Numbered from the stretch's first letter, positions 50,133 through 58,879 are shown. The stretch: 64,000 bases of DNA from Senimuribacter intestinalis (GCA_943192975.1 CALPCJ010000005.1:186001-250000), one strand, 5' to 3'. Notes: a model not told the origin generated them from the sequence alone. Made by a program: numbers and translations.

Positions 50133-50955
50133 TCGCATCACCTGCCCATTCTGCCATCATGCGGTAAGAGTCATCCAACATTTCAGCCGTTTTACTCTTT
50201 CCACTTGTATCAGACAGCCGGTTGTCATAGTTACCATCAAGAATCTTCGCCAAGTTAGCGTCTTTGATAATCCAGTCAAAGTTTGCCTGCCAGTTTCGGT
50301 TATTCTTCCCTTTTAAAAAGTCGCTGTCTTCAGCTTTTATGAAAGCCTCTCGTAGATCATCTTCCGAATAGCTGTTTAATCTTGCTTTGATTGCCTTTTT
50401 TCTGGCATCTGATAAGGACCTGACAGCTGGAAGAGATGGGCAAAGGGTATTATAGGCATCTTTGATGCCGTTATAGTCTACCCTACCCTTACCTATACTT
50501 ACCTCTCCTATACTATCCTTACCTATACTATCCTGTGTTGCCATTTGGTTGTCATCTGGTTGCCAAGTGGTTGCCATTTGGTTGTCATGTGTAGAATCCG
50601 TTAGAATTTCAACGGATTCAGTATAACTCCCATTCCCCTTTAACACCAATAATGACAGTTCCTCTTGGTACTGCGTTGGATTATATCTGTCTTTTCTCAG
50701 GAGATTATGCATCCGCCAATGTTTGACAACAACAACACCACTTTCAAACGCCAGAATGAACCGTTTAGCAATTAACAGCTTAAGATCATCGTCCGATGCT
50801 CCTATCATGCGTTGTATTTTTTTAGGATTATTCACAAAGCCATCATCATCAGCTCTCATGTTCAGGTGAAAATAAAGCGCCTGCGTCGTGAGTGGCATAT
50901 CTAAAAATGCGTCAGAATCAATTATTTTCTTTGTAAACATTCTGCGTTCAGCCAT
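50125..50955 (-). CDS. Phage replisome organiser / DnaD-like replication initiator
   Basis: 276 residues from the ATG at 50955 (GGAAGGG upstream). The N-terminal winged helix (MFTKKIIDSDAFLDMPLTTQ, LYFHLNMRADDDGFV) is the phage replisome organiser domain. A low-complexity linker carries the repeats DSIGKDSIGEVSIGKG and DNQMAT, then a DnaD-like C-terminal domain follows. The linker DNA holds two short tandem arrays, so the gene probably contains the phage origin. Confidence 0.85.
   Translation of the reverse strand: MAERRMFTKKIIDSDAFLDMPLTTQALYFHLNMRADDDGFVNNPKKIQRMIGASDDDLKLLIAKRFILAFESGVVVVKHWRMHNLLRKDRYNPTQYQEELSLLVLKGNGSYTESVEILTDSTHDNQMATTWQPDDNQMATQDSIGKDSIGEVSIGKGRVDYNGIKDAYNTLCPSLPAVRSLSDARKKAIKARLNSYSEDDLREAFIKAEDSDFLKGKNNRNWQANFDWIIKDANLAKILDGNYDNRLSDTSGKSKTAEMLDDSYRMMAEWAGDANE
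50484..50591. repeat. Two iteron arrays inside the replication gene (candidate origin)
   Basis: Three 15-bp units (TACCCTTACCTATAC type) occupy 50484-50528. Five 11-bp units (GTTGCCATTTG type) occupy 50537-50591. The 11-bp period is not a multiple of three, so selection at the DNA level is likely. Initiator-gene-embedded iterons are the rule for lambda-like and many Firmicutes phage origins. Confidence 0.65.
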
Positions 50956-50959
50956 AGTG

Positions 50960-51274
50960 TCAGTCCCTTCCGTATTCTCTGAACGCTTCTTCCCGTTCTG
51001 CTCTAAATGCACAAACATCATCTGTTGCTGCTAATTCTGGATAAAGTCTTTGCACTCTGCGTCTGCATCTGCCGACTGTTTCCATTGACGGCAGCCCCCA
51101 CTTACTCATACAGCGCAGCACATCAGCAAACGGAAATCCGCAAATATTGCAACCTACTTCTTCGCCGCAGTACTTTGTCACTTCGATATAAAGCAGGTTG
51201 TCGCTGCTTCGGGTTTCTGGATGTTCTTCAAGAATTTTTTTCACGATGTCGGTTGTCGTTTTCAAGTTTTCCAT
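50960..51274 (-). CDS. Conserved hypothetical early phage protein
   Basis: 104 residues with ILEEHPETRSSDNLLY at the start, FADVLRCMSKWGLPSMETVGRCRRRVQ in the middle (helix-turn-helix-like) and FREYGRD at the end. The pattern recurs in Firmicutes phage early regions. Role unknown. Confidence 0.68.
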   Translation of the reverse strand: MENLKTTTDIVKKILEEHPETRSSDNLLYIEVTKYCGEEVGCNICGFPFADVLRCMSKWGLPSMETVGRCRRRVQRLYPELAATDDVCAFRAEREEAFREYGRD

Positions 51275-51277
51275 GTT

Positions 51278-51712
51278 TTAACCCCCTATTCTTTCAATTC
51301 TCACTACTACACGGGGTTCAAAATCCGTGTATACCTTGCAAATATTCAGGCGTATAACTTGAGTATCATCGCCATAAGCAATACCGTTCAATGCATCACA
51401 GATTACCTTTGCGATGTTGTCTGCATCAGGCTTTTTTGTTGGGAACAAATCCCCTACTTCGATTCTTTTACGGTCTTTTTTTGACATGCTTTTCGGTATT
51501 TCGAAAAAAGCGATTATACTCATATATAGCGGCTCTTTATCAAAGAAGCGTTCATCTGCCAGTGCTTGATCTAAAAAGCACCGCTTTATGTAATTCTCAT
51601 AAAGTACTGTTTTTTCAGGTGTCACGCTCTGACTTCTCCCAAGCTTTTGATTATAAAAAGTTCTCGCCCTTGCCTTTCCTTGTGGCTTACCTTCAATCAC
51701 AAATTCAATCAC
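51278..51712 (-). CDS. RusA-like Holliday junction resolvase
   Basis: 144 residues from a GTG at 51712 (AGAGGTG upstream). The RusA core is KPQGKARAR near the start and KKPDADNIAKVICDALNGIAYGDD near residues 95-118, holding the catalytic aspartates. It resolves branched DNA before packaging. Confidence 0.88.
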   Translation of the reverse strand: MIEFVIEGKPQGKARARTFYNQKLGRSQSVTPEKTVLYENYIKRCFLDQALADERFFDKEPLYMSIIAFFEIPKSMSKKDRKRIEVGDLFPTKKPDADNIAKVICDALNGIAYGDDTQVIRLNICKVYTDFEPRVVVRIERIGG

Positions 51713-51989
51713 TGGTATCACCTCTATTTATTGATTCTGACAGAGTTTTAGCCAACTCCCGCATATCGGATTCCGCTGCCTTTATATCCGCTAACAGCTG
51801 AGTCATTGACTGTGCTTCAGATCCACGCAGCTTTTTCATGGCAAAGCTATCTAGCAGATGTCCACAGTCCCGGTGATATCCCGTCACAACTCTGCTTGCG
51901 GCTTCTCCGTTTTTCGCTGTGTACAGTTCTTCAACCCACATATTCAGATTGTCTGACTTTAGCACATACTTTCCGCATACAATTTCCAT
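51705..51989 (-). CDS. Hypothetical early phage protein
   Basis: 94 residues, GGGGGTG upstream. Beta-rich start with one TGYHRDCGHLLDSFAMKKL segment and a helical C-terminus. No family recognised. Overlaps the RusA gene. Confidence 0.6.
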   Translation of the reverse strand: MEIVCGKYVLKSDNLNMWVEELYTAKNGEAASRVVTGYHRDCGHLLDSFAMKKLRGSEAQSMTQLLADIKAAESDMRELAKTLSESINRGDTSD

Positions 51990-52003
51990 GATTTACACCC
52001 CCA

Positions 52004-52414
52004 TTAGAATGGCACTTCTTCATCTATCGCCTGAAATTCGTGAAAAGATTCTGCGGATTCCTGCGGTTCATGCGTCTGCACGTTATTTTCTTCACGTTTC
52101 GGGAATTCTAAAAATTCTACTCTGTCTGCTACAACATCGGTTGTGTAAACAGTCATGCCGTCTTTATTCTGATAGCTTCCAGTCTGGATTCTTCCTTGGA
52201 TTCCAACTAATCTACCTTTAGCTAAGAATCTTTCGCAATTTTCCGCCTGCTTACCGAAAACGGTTATGCGGGGAAAGTCTGTCTGCTTCTCGCCGCCTGA
52301 TCTTACAGGTCTGTCAATAGCAACGGTAAAGGTTGCAACTGCCATCTGCGTGCTTGCGGTGTATCTGACCTCCGGGTCACGGGTAAGTCTTCCTATTAAA
52401 ATCACACTATTCAT
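52004..52414 (-). CDS. ssb: Single-stranded DNA-binding protein
   Basis: 136 residues. OB-fold start MNSVILIGRLTRDPEVRYT, core ITVFGKQAENCERFLAKGRLV and the acidic tip EVPF that binds partner proteins. It covers ssDNA in phage replication and recombination. Confidence 0.95.
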   Translation of the reverse strand: MNSVILIGRLTRDPEVRYTASTQMAVATFTVAIDRPVRSGGEKQTDFPRITVFGKQAENCERFLAKGRLVGIQGRIQTGSYQNKDGMTVYTTDVVADRVEFLEFPKREENNVQTHEPQESAESFHEFQAIDEEVPF

Positions 52415-52448
52415 ATATTCTTTTTCTCCTTTTGTGGTGTTCTGTGTG

Positions 52449-52517
52449 AGTCGTACAGCGTTTTTTGTCTGATGTTGATTAACTCTCTAATTCAAAATAT
52501 AAAATCGCTGTACGACT
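52449..52517. repeat. 12-bp inverted repeat between early genes
   Basis: AGTCGTACAGCG (52449-52460) and CGCTGTACGACT (52506-52517) are perfect complements with a 45-bp A/T-rich spacer. It lies in the only sizeable gap of the early operon, just ahead of ssb; it could be an operator pair or an RNA stem. Confidence 0.5.
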
Positions 52518-52528
52518 TCGATATTTTT

Positions 52529-52906
52529 TTAAGCGATTACCGTAAACATAGGGTAGTCTTCCAGCTGATCTACAAGGTAATCTTTGATTCTCTGCATTGC
52601 ATCGATCTGCCATGCGCCGCCATCAGCTTCTATCAGATATTCTCTGTTTCTGTTGTAATCCAACTCTGAATACACCTTCACCATTGTTGGGCTGGTGACC
52701 TCAACAATCATGCTGTCACTCATTACATCCGTTCCTGACTTAATATAATCAAGCAGTCCTGTAAGGGTATTTACCGTCAGTTTCATTGCTTTTGGCTCAT
52801 ACGGTTCAACCCTGAACAATGTCTTGTCTGAATATATGTCACCGTGGATTTCCTGCGTTTTAGCTTCTCCGAGATTTACAATGTACTGCAATGCTTCTTT
52901 AATCAT
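52529..52906 (-). CDS. Conserved phage protein, apparently internally shortened
   Basis: 125 residues from the ATG at 52906 (AGGTGAAAAGT upstream). The first 85 residues (ALQYIVNLGEAKTQEI, LTGLLDYIKSG, VTSPTMVKVYSELD) match, from memory, the N-terminus of a family about 100 residues longer. The last 35 (EADGGAWQIDAMQRIKDYL, FTVIA) match its C-terminus. The joint at YLIEADGGAW could be an in-frame deletion between two IEA/EAD words. Function unknown. Confidence 0.6.
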   Translation of the reverse strand: MIKEALQYIVNLGEAKTQEIHGDIYSDKTLFRVEPYEPKAMKLTVNTLTGLLDYIKSGTDVMSDSMIVEVTSPTMVKVYSELDYNRNREYLIEADGGAWQIDAMQRIKDYLVDQLEDYPMFTVIA

Positions 52907-52915
52907 ACTTTTCAC

Positions 52916-53287
52916 CTATTTTACCTTTCTGAAATCTACAGGGATAACTTCGCCTGTTGTCATGTCGACTGTTTCTTTTTCAAATCCCAATTGACCTTTC
53001 AGCTGATTGCCATACTCTTCAGCGATCACTTCACCTGTTCGAAGATCTCTCCCGACAGCAAATTGAGTCGTCAATTCTCCTTGCGCTGCCAGCTTCTCAC
53101 TTACCTTAATTGATGTCATGACATTGTCACGGGCTTCATTTTGTCCAAATGACATTTTGATGGTAATTTCACGCTTTGCCTTGTAAGGCGTATTTACGTC
53201 CTGTAGGTTCTCCATTACCCTGTCAAACGAGTGCTGGAACTTCTCGTTCAAAGCACCGCCGACCATTTCTTTTAAATCAACTTTCAT
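52916..53287 (-). CDS. Phage protein of the 'replication terminator' type
   Basis: 123 residues, MKVDLKEMVGGALNEKFQHSF onward with a C-terminal LKGQLGFEKETVDMTTGEVIP. Similar proteins in Clostridial phages carry the name replication terminator protein, without experimental support I know of. Lies next to the shortened conserved protein. Confidence 0.6.
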   Translation of the reverse strand: MKVDLKEMVGGALNEKFQHSFDRVMENLQDVNTPYKAKREITIKMSFGQNEARDNVMTSIKVSEKLAAQGELTTQFAVGRDLRTGEVIAEEYGNQLKGQLGFEKETVDMTTGEVIPVDFRKVK

Positions 53288-53304
53288 GTTTTCACCTTGC
53301 CTTT

Positions 53305-53598
53305 CTATAAATAAGATCTTCCGAAGATCTCCATAAACTCTTCACGACTTCCGTAGTGTTCTTCGAAGTATTCCTGTGCCATTTTTTTCAGGTAATCATC
53401 AACCTGCTGGCGATACTTTGGATTAACTCTTGCGCCATTTGGATGCAGATCGTAGCGCAGCGGCACAACAAAGCCGTATTTTTCAGATTTTCCACGGTAG
53501 CAACCGCCGAAGATGTGATGTCTTTCCACGTATGGGCTGCCTGTTAATATGCAGTTGTCCATATTCTCCGTGAATACACTTGTTAATCTTTTAACCAT
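53305..53598 (-). CDS. HNH-like phage protein
   Basis: About 97 residues from the ATG at 53598, which overlaps the upstream stop. CILTGSPYVERHHIFGG and LRYDLHPNG show the paired His residues of HNH/DUF968-like nucleases; one Cys of the usual zinc site remains. Possibly a recombination nuclease. Confidence 0.65.
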   Translation of the reverse strand: MVKRLTSVFTENMDNCILTGSPYVERHHIFGGCYRGKSEKYGFVVPLRYDLHPNGARVNPKYRQQVDDYLKKMAQEYFEEHYGSREEFMEIFGRSYL

Positions 53599-53929
53599 TT
53601 GAAGGATTCCCCCATTCCCGTTGGATCTGACTTTCAATTAACCGAAGCTGTAGCTTAATGCTGTTGATTGCCTCTTGGTTCGCCTTATATATGGCTTCTG
53701 TAACATCTCTGGCATATCTGGCTTCTGCAACTGCAGGGATTCCATAGCAGGTTTTATCAATCATTCCAATCGCCATGCCGTCCTCCCGCAATTTCAAGCA
53801 CTCCTGCCGCAGCAGAATTTTATAGTCCCTTTCTGCCTGCGCATAAGCCATTCCGTTCTTCCTCAGCTGTCTGATGCTGACTTCAAGGTCTTTTGTCTTC
53901 TGTTGTAATTCGTTGTATAATTCGTACAT
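53591..53929 (-). CDS. Coiled-coil hypothetical phage protein
   Basis: 112 residues, almost entirely helical with heptads at both ends and MIDKTCYGIPAVAEARYARD in the middle. Found beside Bet-type recombinase genes in related phages. Function unknown. Confidence 0.65.
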   Translation of the reverse strand: MYELYNELQQKTKDLEVSIRQLRKNGMAYAQAERDYKILLRQECLKLREDGMAIGMIDKTCYGIPAVAEARYARDVTEAIYKANQEAINSIKLQLRLIESQIQREWGNPSNG

Positions 53930-53934
53930 GCCTT

Positions 53935-54672
53935 TTACTCTCCAAATAATGCCTGCTGTACATCAGAAACAGATTCAACCGTTTCTGTTTCGGCAATTTC
54001 TACGGATTCAGGTTCAATGACGTTTTCTGCAATCACTCCAGATGGCAAGTTTTCTTCAACCTCGTTCGTTTCTTCTGCAGCATACATGCCGCCAAGGTCT
54101 TCTGGAAAAGCTTCTCGCAGCGCATGTACAAGTGCAACTTTTCTAATCATGCTGGCAGGGCGCTTCTGCCAATTGCTATTCACCGTCCCATCTTTCTTTA
54201 AGCCGATGTATTCATTTAGGGATACGGATACCTCTATAGGGTTCTCATAGCCTTTTACAAAGGCTTTCGCCCAGCCCCCGACTAATGTTTCGCCATCAAT
54301 AACAATTGTTCCTATCCTGTTCTCCAAACTTCCGTCTTCTTTCAGGATAACAACACCCGCTTGCTGACCCGCATAGCTGGAATTACGCATCGCCCTTTTA
54401 GTGATTGCTTCTTTGCCTGTTACGATGGTTGCAGGCTGGCTGCCGTACTTAATTAAGTACGCTTCACGCAGGAAAGGATTCAACTTTTGGAATTTGCAAA
54501 GATTAAGAAACATTACAACCTCTTGATCTGTTACTCTGCCATCCCCATTGACTAAATACTGCCTGATGATATTCGGGCTGATTTTAACCATCTGACCGTT
54601 GCATTCATATTCTACAACCTTGTTGCCAACATCCACAGGCGGCTTCGGCGCTAAACTATTTTGAATATCCAT
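53935..54672 (-). CDS. bet: Bet/RecT-family single-strand annealing protein
   Basis: 245 residues. The Bet core is seen in FLNLCKFQKLNPFLREAYLI (near 45-65), ATIVTGKEAITKRA and KVALVHALREAFPEDLGGMY (near 175-195). With the YqaJ exonuclease encoded upstream it forms a two-component phage recombination system. The acidic tail ends in QQALFGE, which may contact SSB or a clamp. Confidence 0.9.
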   Translation of the reverse strand: MDIQNSLAPKPPVDVGNKVVEYECNGQMVKISPNIIRQYLVNGDGRVTDQEVVMFLNLCKFQKLNPFLREAYLIKYGSQPATIVTGKEAITKRAMRNSSYAGQQAGVVILKEDGSLENRIGTIVIDGETLVGGWAKAFVKGYENPIEVSVSLNEYIGLKKDGTVNSNWQKRPASMIRKVALVHALREAFPEDLGGMYAAEETNEVEENLPSGVIAENVIEPESVEIAETETVESVSDVQQALFGE

Positions 54673-54689
54673 ATTTCAACCTTCCTTTC

Positions 54690-55472
54690 TTAAAGCATTC
54701 TGAAATTGATTGCATTTCGATTAAAAAATGCTCTCAGTTCTTTTGCATCTTCGATTGAGAGCAGCGCTTCAAATCCAATCCACTGCTTATCCGCATCATC
54801 ATGAGCGCAACCTGCAGGCTCTTCCGCTACTCTTTCATCTGGTACTTCCTTAGCGGCGGCGGCTTCTTTGCGCTTCTGGATGTCTACTAGCCGCTGCCCT
54901 TCTGCTATTGCCTTGTTAATGTCCAGAGTTCGCTTGTACTCTTCGATGGCTTCAAAACTGAATTCTGGCAGATTGTTCAGTGTTTCCAGATCCGCCTTGA
55001 TACTGCCAATTTTTTCTTCAATTGCTTCAATGACTTTTTTCATGGCAAAGGTCGCATTTAACCATCTTGGATCGCTAATCTGTTCAAAGCGAAGCCATTC
55101 AAATTCGTTCCTGCCATCGAAGTAGGCAACGATTGATTCAAGTTTTGCCTGCTTCTGCTTCTCTTCATAGGACTTCACCTGAGAGTCGATCAGCTGCACC
55201 GGTTCTGCGATAATCGCAACAAGGTCTTTCATCTTCTTTTCAAACTCTTCATAGGGCTGCAAGCATCTCTTCTTTTCTCTCTTTCGGGCGGTTTCCACTG
55301 CTGCAATCAGCTTATTAAGGTCTGCTTTTGCCGTCTTTGCGTCCTTGATGGTATCGTCCGTAAATACCATGTTTCTGTAAAGTTCCGCTTTTGCGGTGAT
55401 CTCCTTTTTTAACTCTTCGTAGTTAAACTCAATCGCTTTCGGGAATTCGACTTTTTCAATTCTTAATTCCAT
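54690..55472 (-). CDS. DUF1351 protein of the recombination module
   Basis: 260 residues from ATG 55472 (AGAGGAAGAT upstream). A long coiled coil (about 25-110, 135-200) with KREKKRCLQPYEEFEKKMKD is typical of DUF1351, nearly always found between exonuclease and Bet genes. The in-frame upstream extension overlaps the exonuclease and is unlikely to be used. Function unknown. Confidence 0.82.
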   Translation of the reverse strand: MELRIEKVEFPKAIEFNYEELKKEITAKAELYRNMVFTDDTIKDAKTAKADLNKLIAAVETARKREKKRCLQPYEEFEKKMKDLVAIIAEPVQLIDSQVKSYEEKQKQAKLESIVAYFDGRNEFEWLRFEQISDPRWLNATFAMKKVIEAIEEKIGSIKADLETLNNLPEFSFEAIEEYKRTLDINKAIAEGQRLVDIQKRKEAAAAKEVPDERVAEEPAGCAHDDADKQWIGFEALLSIEDAKELRAFFNRNAINFRML

Positions 55473-55486
55473 ATCTTCCTCTCTTT

Positions 55487-56134
55487 CTATATTTCTGGCA
55501 GAATCAGCGCAGGTTCTCTTCTCCCCTGCACACAATCCCAAAATTTCTTTTCTTTGCTGACTAGGTACTTGATATCTTCTTCAACCGATGCTCTCTCTAC
55601 TGCATAATGCAAGATTTCCGCCTTGATTTCTCCACCATAGTCCGACTTAAGCTGAGCCTTTAAGATAGCAAAATCAAATTCTGTGACCATCAGATAGTGA
55701 AGAAGCTGAATATAGTAATTGTCTGGAATCCTGTTTTTCCACTTCTCTCGCTGCGAATTACGCATGATATTCGTGGTCTTGATCTCAAGTATTCCTTTTC
55801 TGCCTTGCTGATCCGTCAGCCAACCATCCAGTGATGCGTGCGCCCAAGGGTATTTATCGTTAAGCCACATGTTATTATCCACGTAATCTACCTGATACTC
55901 TGGAAAGTCCAATGCAAACAGATTACGCAGCATCGGTTCTGCTTCGTGTCCGTACTTGACATATGGCTTATCTGAGATATCCTCAGCCGCCGTCATGCCT
56001 GTCTTTTCCATCCACAAGGTTACGTTATTCTTCCAAGGGTTTAACCCCAGAACCGTTGCCGCATCACTTCCACCGATTCTTTGTCGATTAGACAGCCATT
56101 CATCATGGCTGTTCAGGATTATCATTTCAACCAT
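55487..56134 (-). CDS. YqaJ-type viral exonuclease
   Basis: 215 residues. Motifs of lambda-exonuclease-like enzymes: RIGGSDAATVLGLNPW (near 18), YGHEAEPMLRN, ASLDGWLTD and GILEIKTTN (Asp and Glu-x-Lys catalytic residues), then YYIQLLHYL. It resects double-stranded ends for Bet. Confidence 0.9.
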   Translation of the reverse strand: MVEMIILNSHDEWLSNRQRIGGSDAATVLGLNPWKNNVTLWMEKTGMTAAEDISDKPYVKYGHEAEPMLRNLFALDFPEYQVDYVDNNMWLNDKYPWAHASLDGWLTDQQGRKGILEIKTTNIMRNSQREKWKNRIPDNYYIQLLHYLMVTEFDFAILKAQLKSDYGGEIKAEILHYAVERASVEEDIKYLVSKEKKFWDCVQGRREPALILPEI

Positions 56135-57047
56135 TGGAGCGCTCCCTTAGAAAATCTTCTATGCTGATTTGTCCAACTGAACAATCCATCTTATCGGTTG
56201 CAGCTGCCATTTCAAGATTCGCTTTCGCCTGATTGTAGTAGCTTTCCTTAAGTTCAAAGCCAATTCCACGTCTGCCCATCGTTACTGCCACATAAGGGCT
56301 GCTTCCAATTCCTGCAAATGGATCAAGTACGATATCGCCCTTGTTCGTCCAAAGTTCAATGCACCGCTGGATTACTTCAAGCTGCAAAGGACAGATATGC
56401 TTTTCATCTTTTTCACTTCTTGCAGATTTACGCTGCAATGTGTCTGACTGCCTGATATCCATCCAGACAGGGGAAGCATAATTTTGCCAAATATCCACGG
56501 GGAAATCTTCATGTGTGTGACTTACCTTTTCTGGATTTTCTCCATCTTTGCGCATCGTCACAATATAATCTGGGATTCCCTGTCTGTTCATCGTGCTGTC
56601 TTTGCGGATCTGCTTATGTAAAAGCCCTAGGGCCTTTGTCCGCTGCATCTCTGTAACAGGATTTTTCCAGATTGTGACCTTGCTATGATAGATGAATCCG
56701 CAATCTTCAAATACCTGCCTTACAAGTGCTGGGAAATCTTTCAGTCCAATCACTCCATCCCTTGATTTCATCATTGGAAGATCCATGCAGTGAAAGCTTA
56801 AAAGTCTACCTGGCATCGTTACTCTATACAGTTCCTTTGCCAGAAATTTGAAATGCTCATAGAATTCATCATCACCCTTGCTATTTCCCATATCCCTGTC
56901 GCTATTGGAATAAGTGTACAGACTCGCAAACGGCGGGCTAAAGATGGTATAGTGAATGCTGTTATCTGGAATCTGCTTAACCAGTTCGCAGCAGTCACCG
57001 TGATACATTGCATATTGGTCTGCAATGGTCTGGTCTATTACATTCAT
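56127..57047 (-). CDS. Site-specific DNA methyltransferase (N4-cytosine/N6-adenine, beta order)
   Basis: 306 residues from ATG 57047 (AAGGAG upstream). Catalytic motif TIFSPPFASLY comes first (near 38) and the SAM motif DPFAGIGSSPYVAV later (near 240), the beta-class order; SPPF suggests N4-cytosine or N6-adenine. It is coupled to the SNF2-like helicase upstream. No restriction subunit is present. Confidence 0.88.
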   Translation of the reverse strand: MNVIDQTIADQYAMYHGDCCELVKQIPDNSIHYTIFSPPFASLYTYSNSDRDMGNSKGDDEFYEHFKFLAKELYRVTMPGRLLSFHCMDLPMMKSRDGVIGLKDFPALVRQVFEDCGFIYHSKVTIWKNPVTEMQRTKALGLLHKQIRKDSTMNRQGIPDYIVTMRKDGENPEKVSHTHEDFPVDIWQNYASPVWMDIRQSDTLQRKSARSEKDEKHICPLQLEVIQRCIELWTNKGDIVLDPFAGIGSSPYVAVTMGRRGIGFELKESYYNQAKANLEMAAATDKMDCSVGQISIEDFLRERSNG

Positions 57048-57049
57048 TA

Positions 57050-58423
57050 TCATGCTCCTTTCTTAAACTCTTCCCAAATCGGTAAAACCATCGGCTTTGT
57101 TGGTTCATATGGCGTGCTGAGCCTGCATGTCTGCTTCAATTCCTTTTTAGTGATTTCCTTGGTTAATTCAGTCATTTCACGCTGCATACGCAAGAAATCG
57201 GTTTGTTTACGTTGGATGTTATCTTTTACACAGCCTTCTTTTGCAGAAATGATGATGCAGACATTTACTTCTTCAGTCTGTCCAAAACGCCAGCACCGAC
57301 GCAGCGCCTGATAAAACTGTTCATAGCTATCTGACAGCCCCGTAAAGATCATGTTGTGACAGTTCTGCCAGTTCATTCCGAAGCCTGCTATCTTTGGCTT
57401 TGTGACAAGACATTTGATTTTGCTTTCAGAGAAATCCATCATAGCCTTGCTTTTGTGACTATTCTTGTCACTGCCCTGAACCTCTACAGATCCATCTATC
57501 AGATCATGCAGCATATGGCTTTCGTCATTCAAATCACACCAGACAAGCCACTGCTCATCTGAGCCATTCACGATATCTGCTGCCATCTGACATCTATCCT
57601 GCAAGCTGTCCTTTCTCGCCTGCCGCCTCTCTGTCAAAGTCAGGCTTTCAGTTGATGGCTCATCACCATCAACGATGATTTCAGTAATGTTCATCGGCGG
57701 AAGATCGTACCCTGAAACTTCATATCCGAGATTCTTCGGATTGTCTACAAACACGCTCCAACTCGCCATCCACTGCCAAAACACATCTTCTGCATGCCCT
57801 TTCAGTCTCCATTTCGATGTCTCACCGCCATCATGGACAAAGAACATTGATAACATCTCTGCCCTCGTCATCACACCACAGAATTCAGAATGGTTTCCCA
57901 GTTCCATGTAGTCATTAGGTGCTGGAGTTGCTGTACACGCCAGCTTGTATGGCACATTCTCAAAGTTATCTATGATTGATGTTCTCAGCCTTCCTGTGAA
58001 CGATTTCAAAATGCTACTTTCATCAAGCACAACCCCACCGAATTCATTGGCAACAAACTTGTCCAGTTTCTCATAGTTAGTGATATTAATTCCGTCTGTC
58101 ACATCAAATTGGCTTTCGCAAATTGTCACATCATAGCCGAACAATTCTCCCTCATGCTTTGTTTGAACAGTTACGGAAAGCGGTGCAACAATCAGAATCT
58201 TGTCCTTGGTATGTAAATGTACCTGCCATGCCCATTCCAGCTGCATCAGGGTTTTACCCAATCCACAATCTGCGAATATGCAAGATCTTCCTTTTGCCAA
58301 CGCCCATCTGACAATATCCTTTTGAAATTCGTACATCTTCGGGTTTAATCTTTCCTTGTCAATATCAAAGCCGCAGCTTTCAAGTACGAATCTTTTATTT
58401 CTTAGAAATTCTTCATAGTTCAA
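57050..58423 (-). CDS. SNF2/DEAD-type phage helicase
   Basis: 457 residues from a TTG at 58423, preceded by AGGAG; longer frames reach 58528 but overlap the upstream gene and lack a site. Walker A variant DCGLGKTLMQLEW, Walker B VVLDESSILK, motif III ACTATPAPNDY, and a C-terminal half with KIAGFGMNWQNC and YQALRRCWRFGQ (motif VI). Gene pairs of such a helicase with a methylase are common in phages; the joint role is unknown. Confidence 0.88.
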   Translation of the reverse strand: MNYEEFLRNKRFVLESCGFDIDKERLNPKMYEFQKDIVRWALAKGRSCIFADCGLGKTLMQLEWAWQVHLHTKDKILIVAPLSVTVQTKHEGELFGYDVTICESQFDVTDGINITNYEKLDKFVANEFGGVVLDESSILKSFTGRLRTSIIDNFENVPYKLACTATPAPNDYMELGNHSEFCGVMTRAEMLSMFFVHDGGETSKWRLKGHAEDVFWQWMASWSVFVDNPKNLGYEVSGYDLPPMNITEIIVDGDEPSTESLTLTERRQARKDSLQDRCQMAADIVNGSDEQWLVWCDLNDESHMLHDLIDGSVEVQGSDKNSHKSKAMMDFSESKIKCLVTKPKIAGFGMNWQNCHNMIFTGLSDSYEQFYQALRRCWRFGQTEEVNVCIIISAKEGCVKDNIQRKQTDFLRMQREMTELTKEITKKELKQTCRLSTPYEPTKPMVLPIWEEFKKGA

Positions 58424-58464
58424 AAATTTCTCCTTTCTTGGCGATATAGCCACCCAGCTTATTT

Positions 58465-58629
58465 TCACATCATTCTTGTCAGGATTTCTATTCGCAAATC
58501 GCTTAACTCTATTCGCAATTCTTCCCACCTCTTGAAATCCTGTATGTCTTTTAATTCTTCCTTCCGTATTTCCATGCTTACCGCCACATATCTATTTAGC
58601 AGTTCTGCATTTTGTTTTACTTTATCCAT
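58465..58629 (-). CDS. Small coiled-coil phage protein
   Basis: 54 residues from ATG 58629 (CGGAGAAG upstream), MDKVKQNAELLNRYVAVSME onward; entirely helical. A longer in-frame start at 58707 overlaps the upstream gene. Function unknown. Confidence 0.55.
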   Translation of the reverse strand: MDKVKQNAELLNRYVAVSMEIRKEELKDIQDFKRWEELRIELSDLRIEILTRMM

Positions 58630-58669
58630 AGTCTTCTCCGTTCTTGGAGCAAGATCGCCACCCTCCGGC

Positions 58670-58879
58670 TTAATGCTCAATAAGCTGTTTGTAAACGCCT
58701 TCAACATCTGCGCCTTCTTCTAACCAGTCAAATGTATCCTTTATTCTTGCGTACACTTCATTCACAATGTACGCTTTTGCTGTTTCTGCATCCTCTTTAT
58801 CGATGCGGTCATTTTCAAAGCTGTATGCTTCCAGCAGTTCTTTCAGGCTCTTTGTTCTATAGTTCATTGGTCTGTTCAT
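58670..58879 (-). CDS. Small hypothetical phage protein
   Basis: 69 residues, acidic and helical (LKELLEAYSFENDRIDKEDAE). GGAGAAGAAA before the ATG; overlaps the glucosaminidase gene by 23 bp. Function unknown. Confidence 0.6.
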   Translation of the reverse strand: MNRPMNYRTKSLKELLEAYSFENDRIDKEDAETAKAYIVNEVYARIKDTFDWLEEGADVEGVYKQLIEH

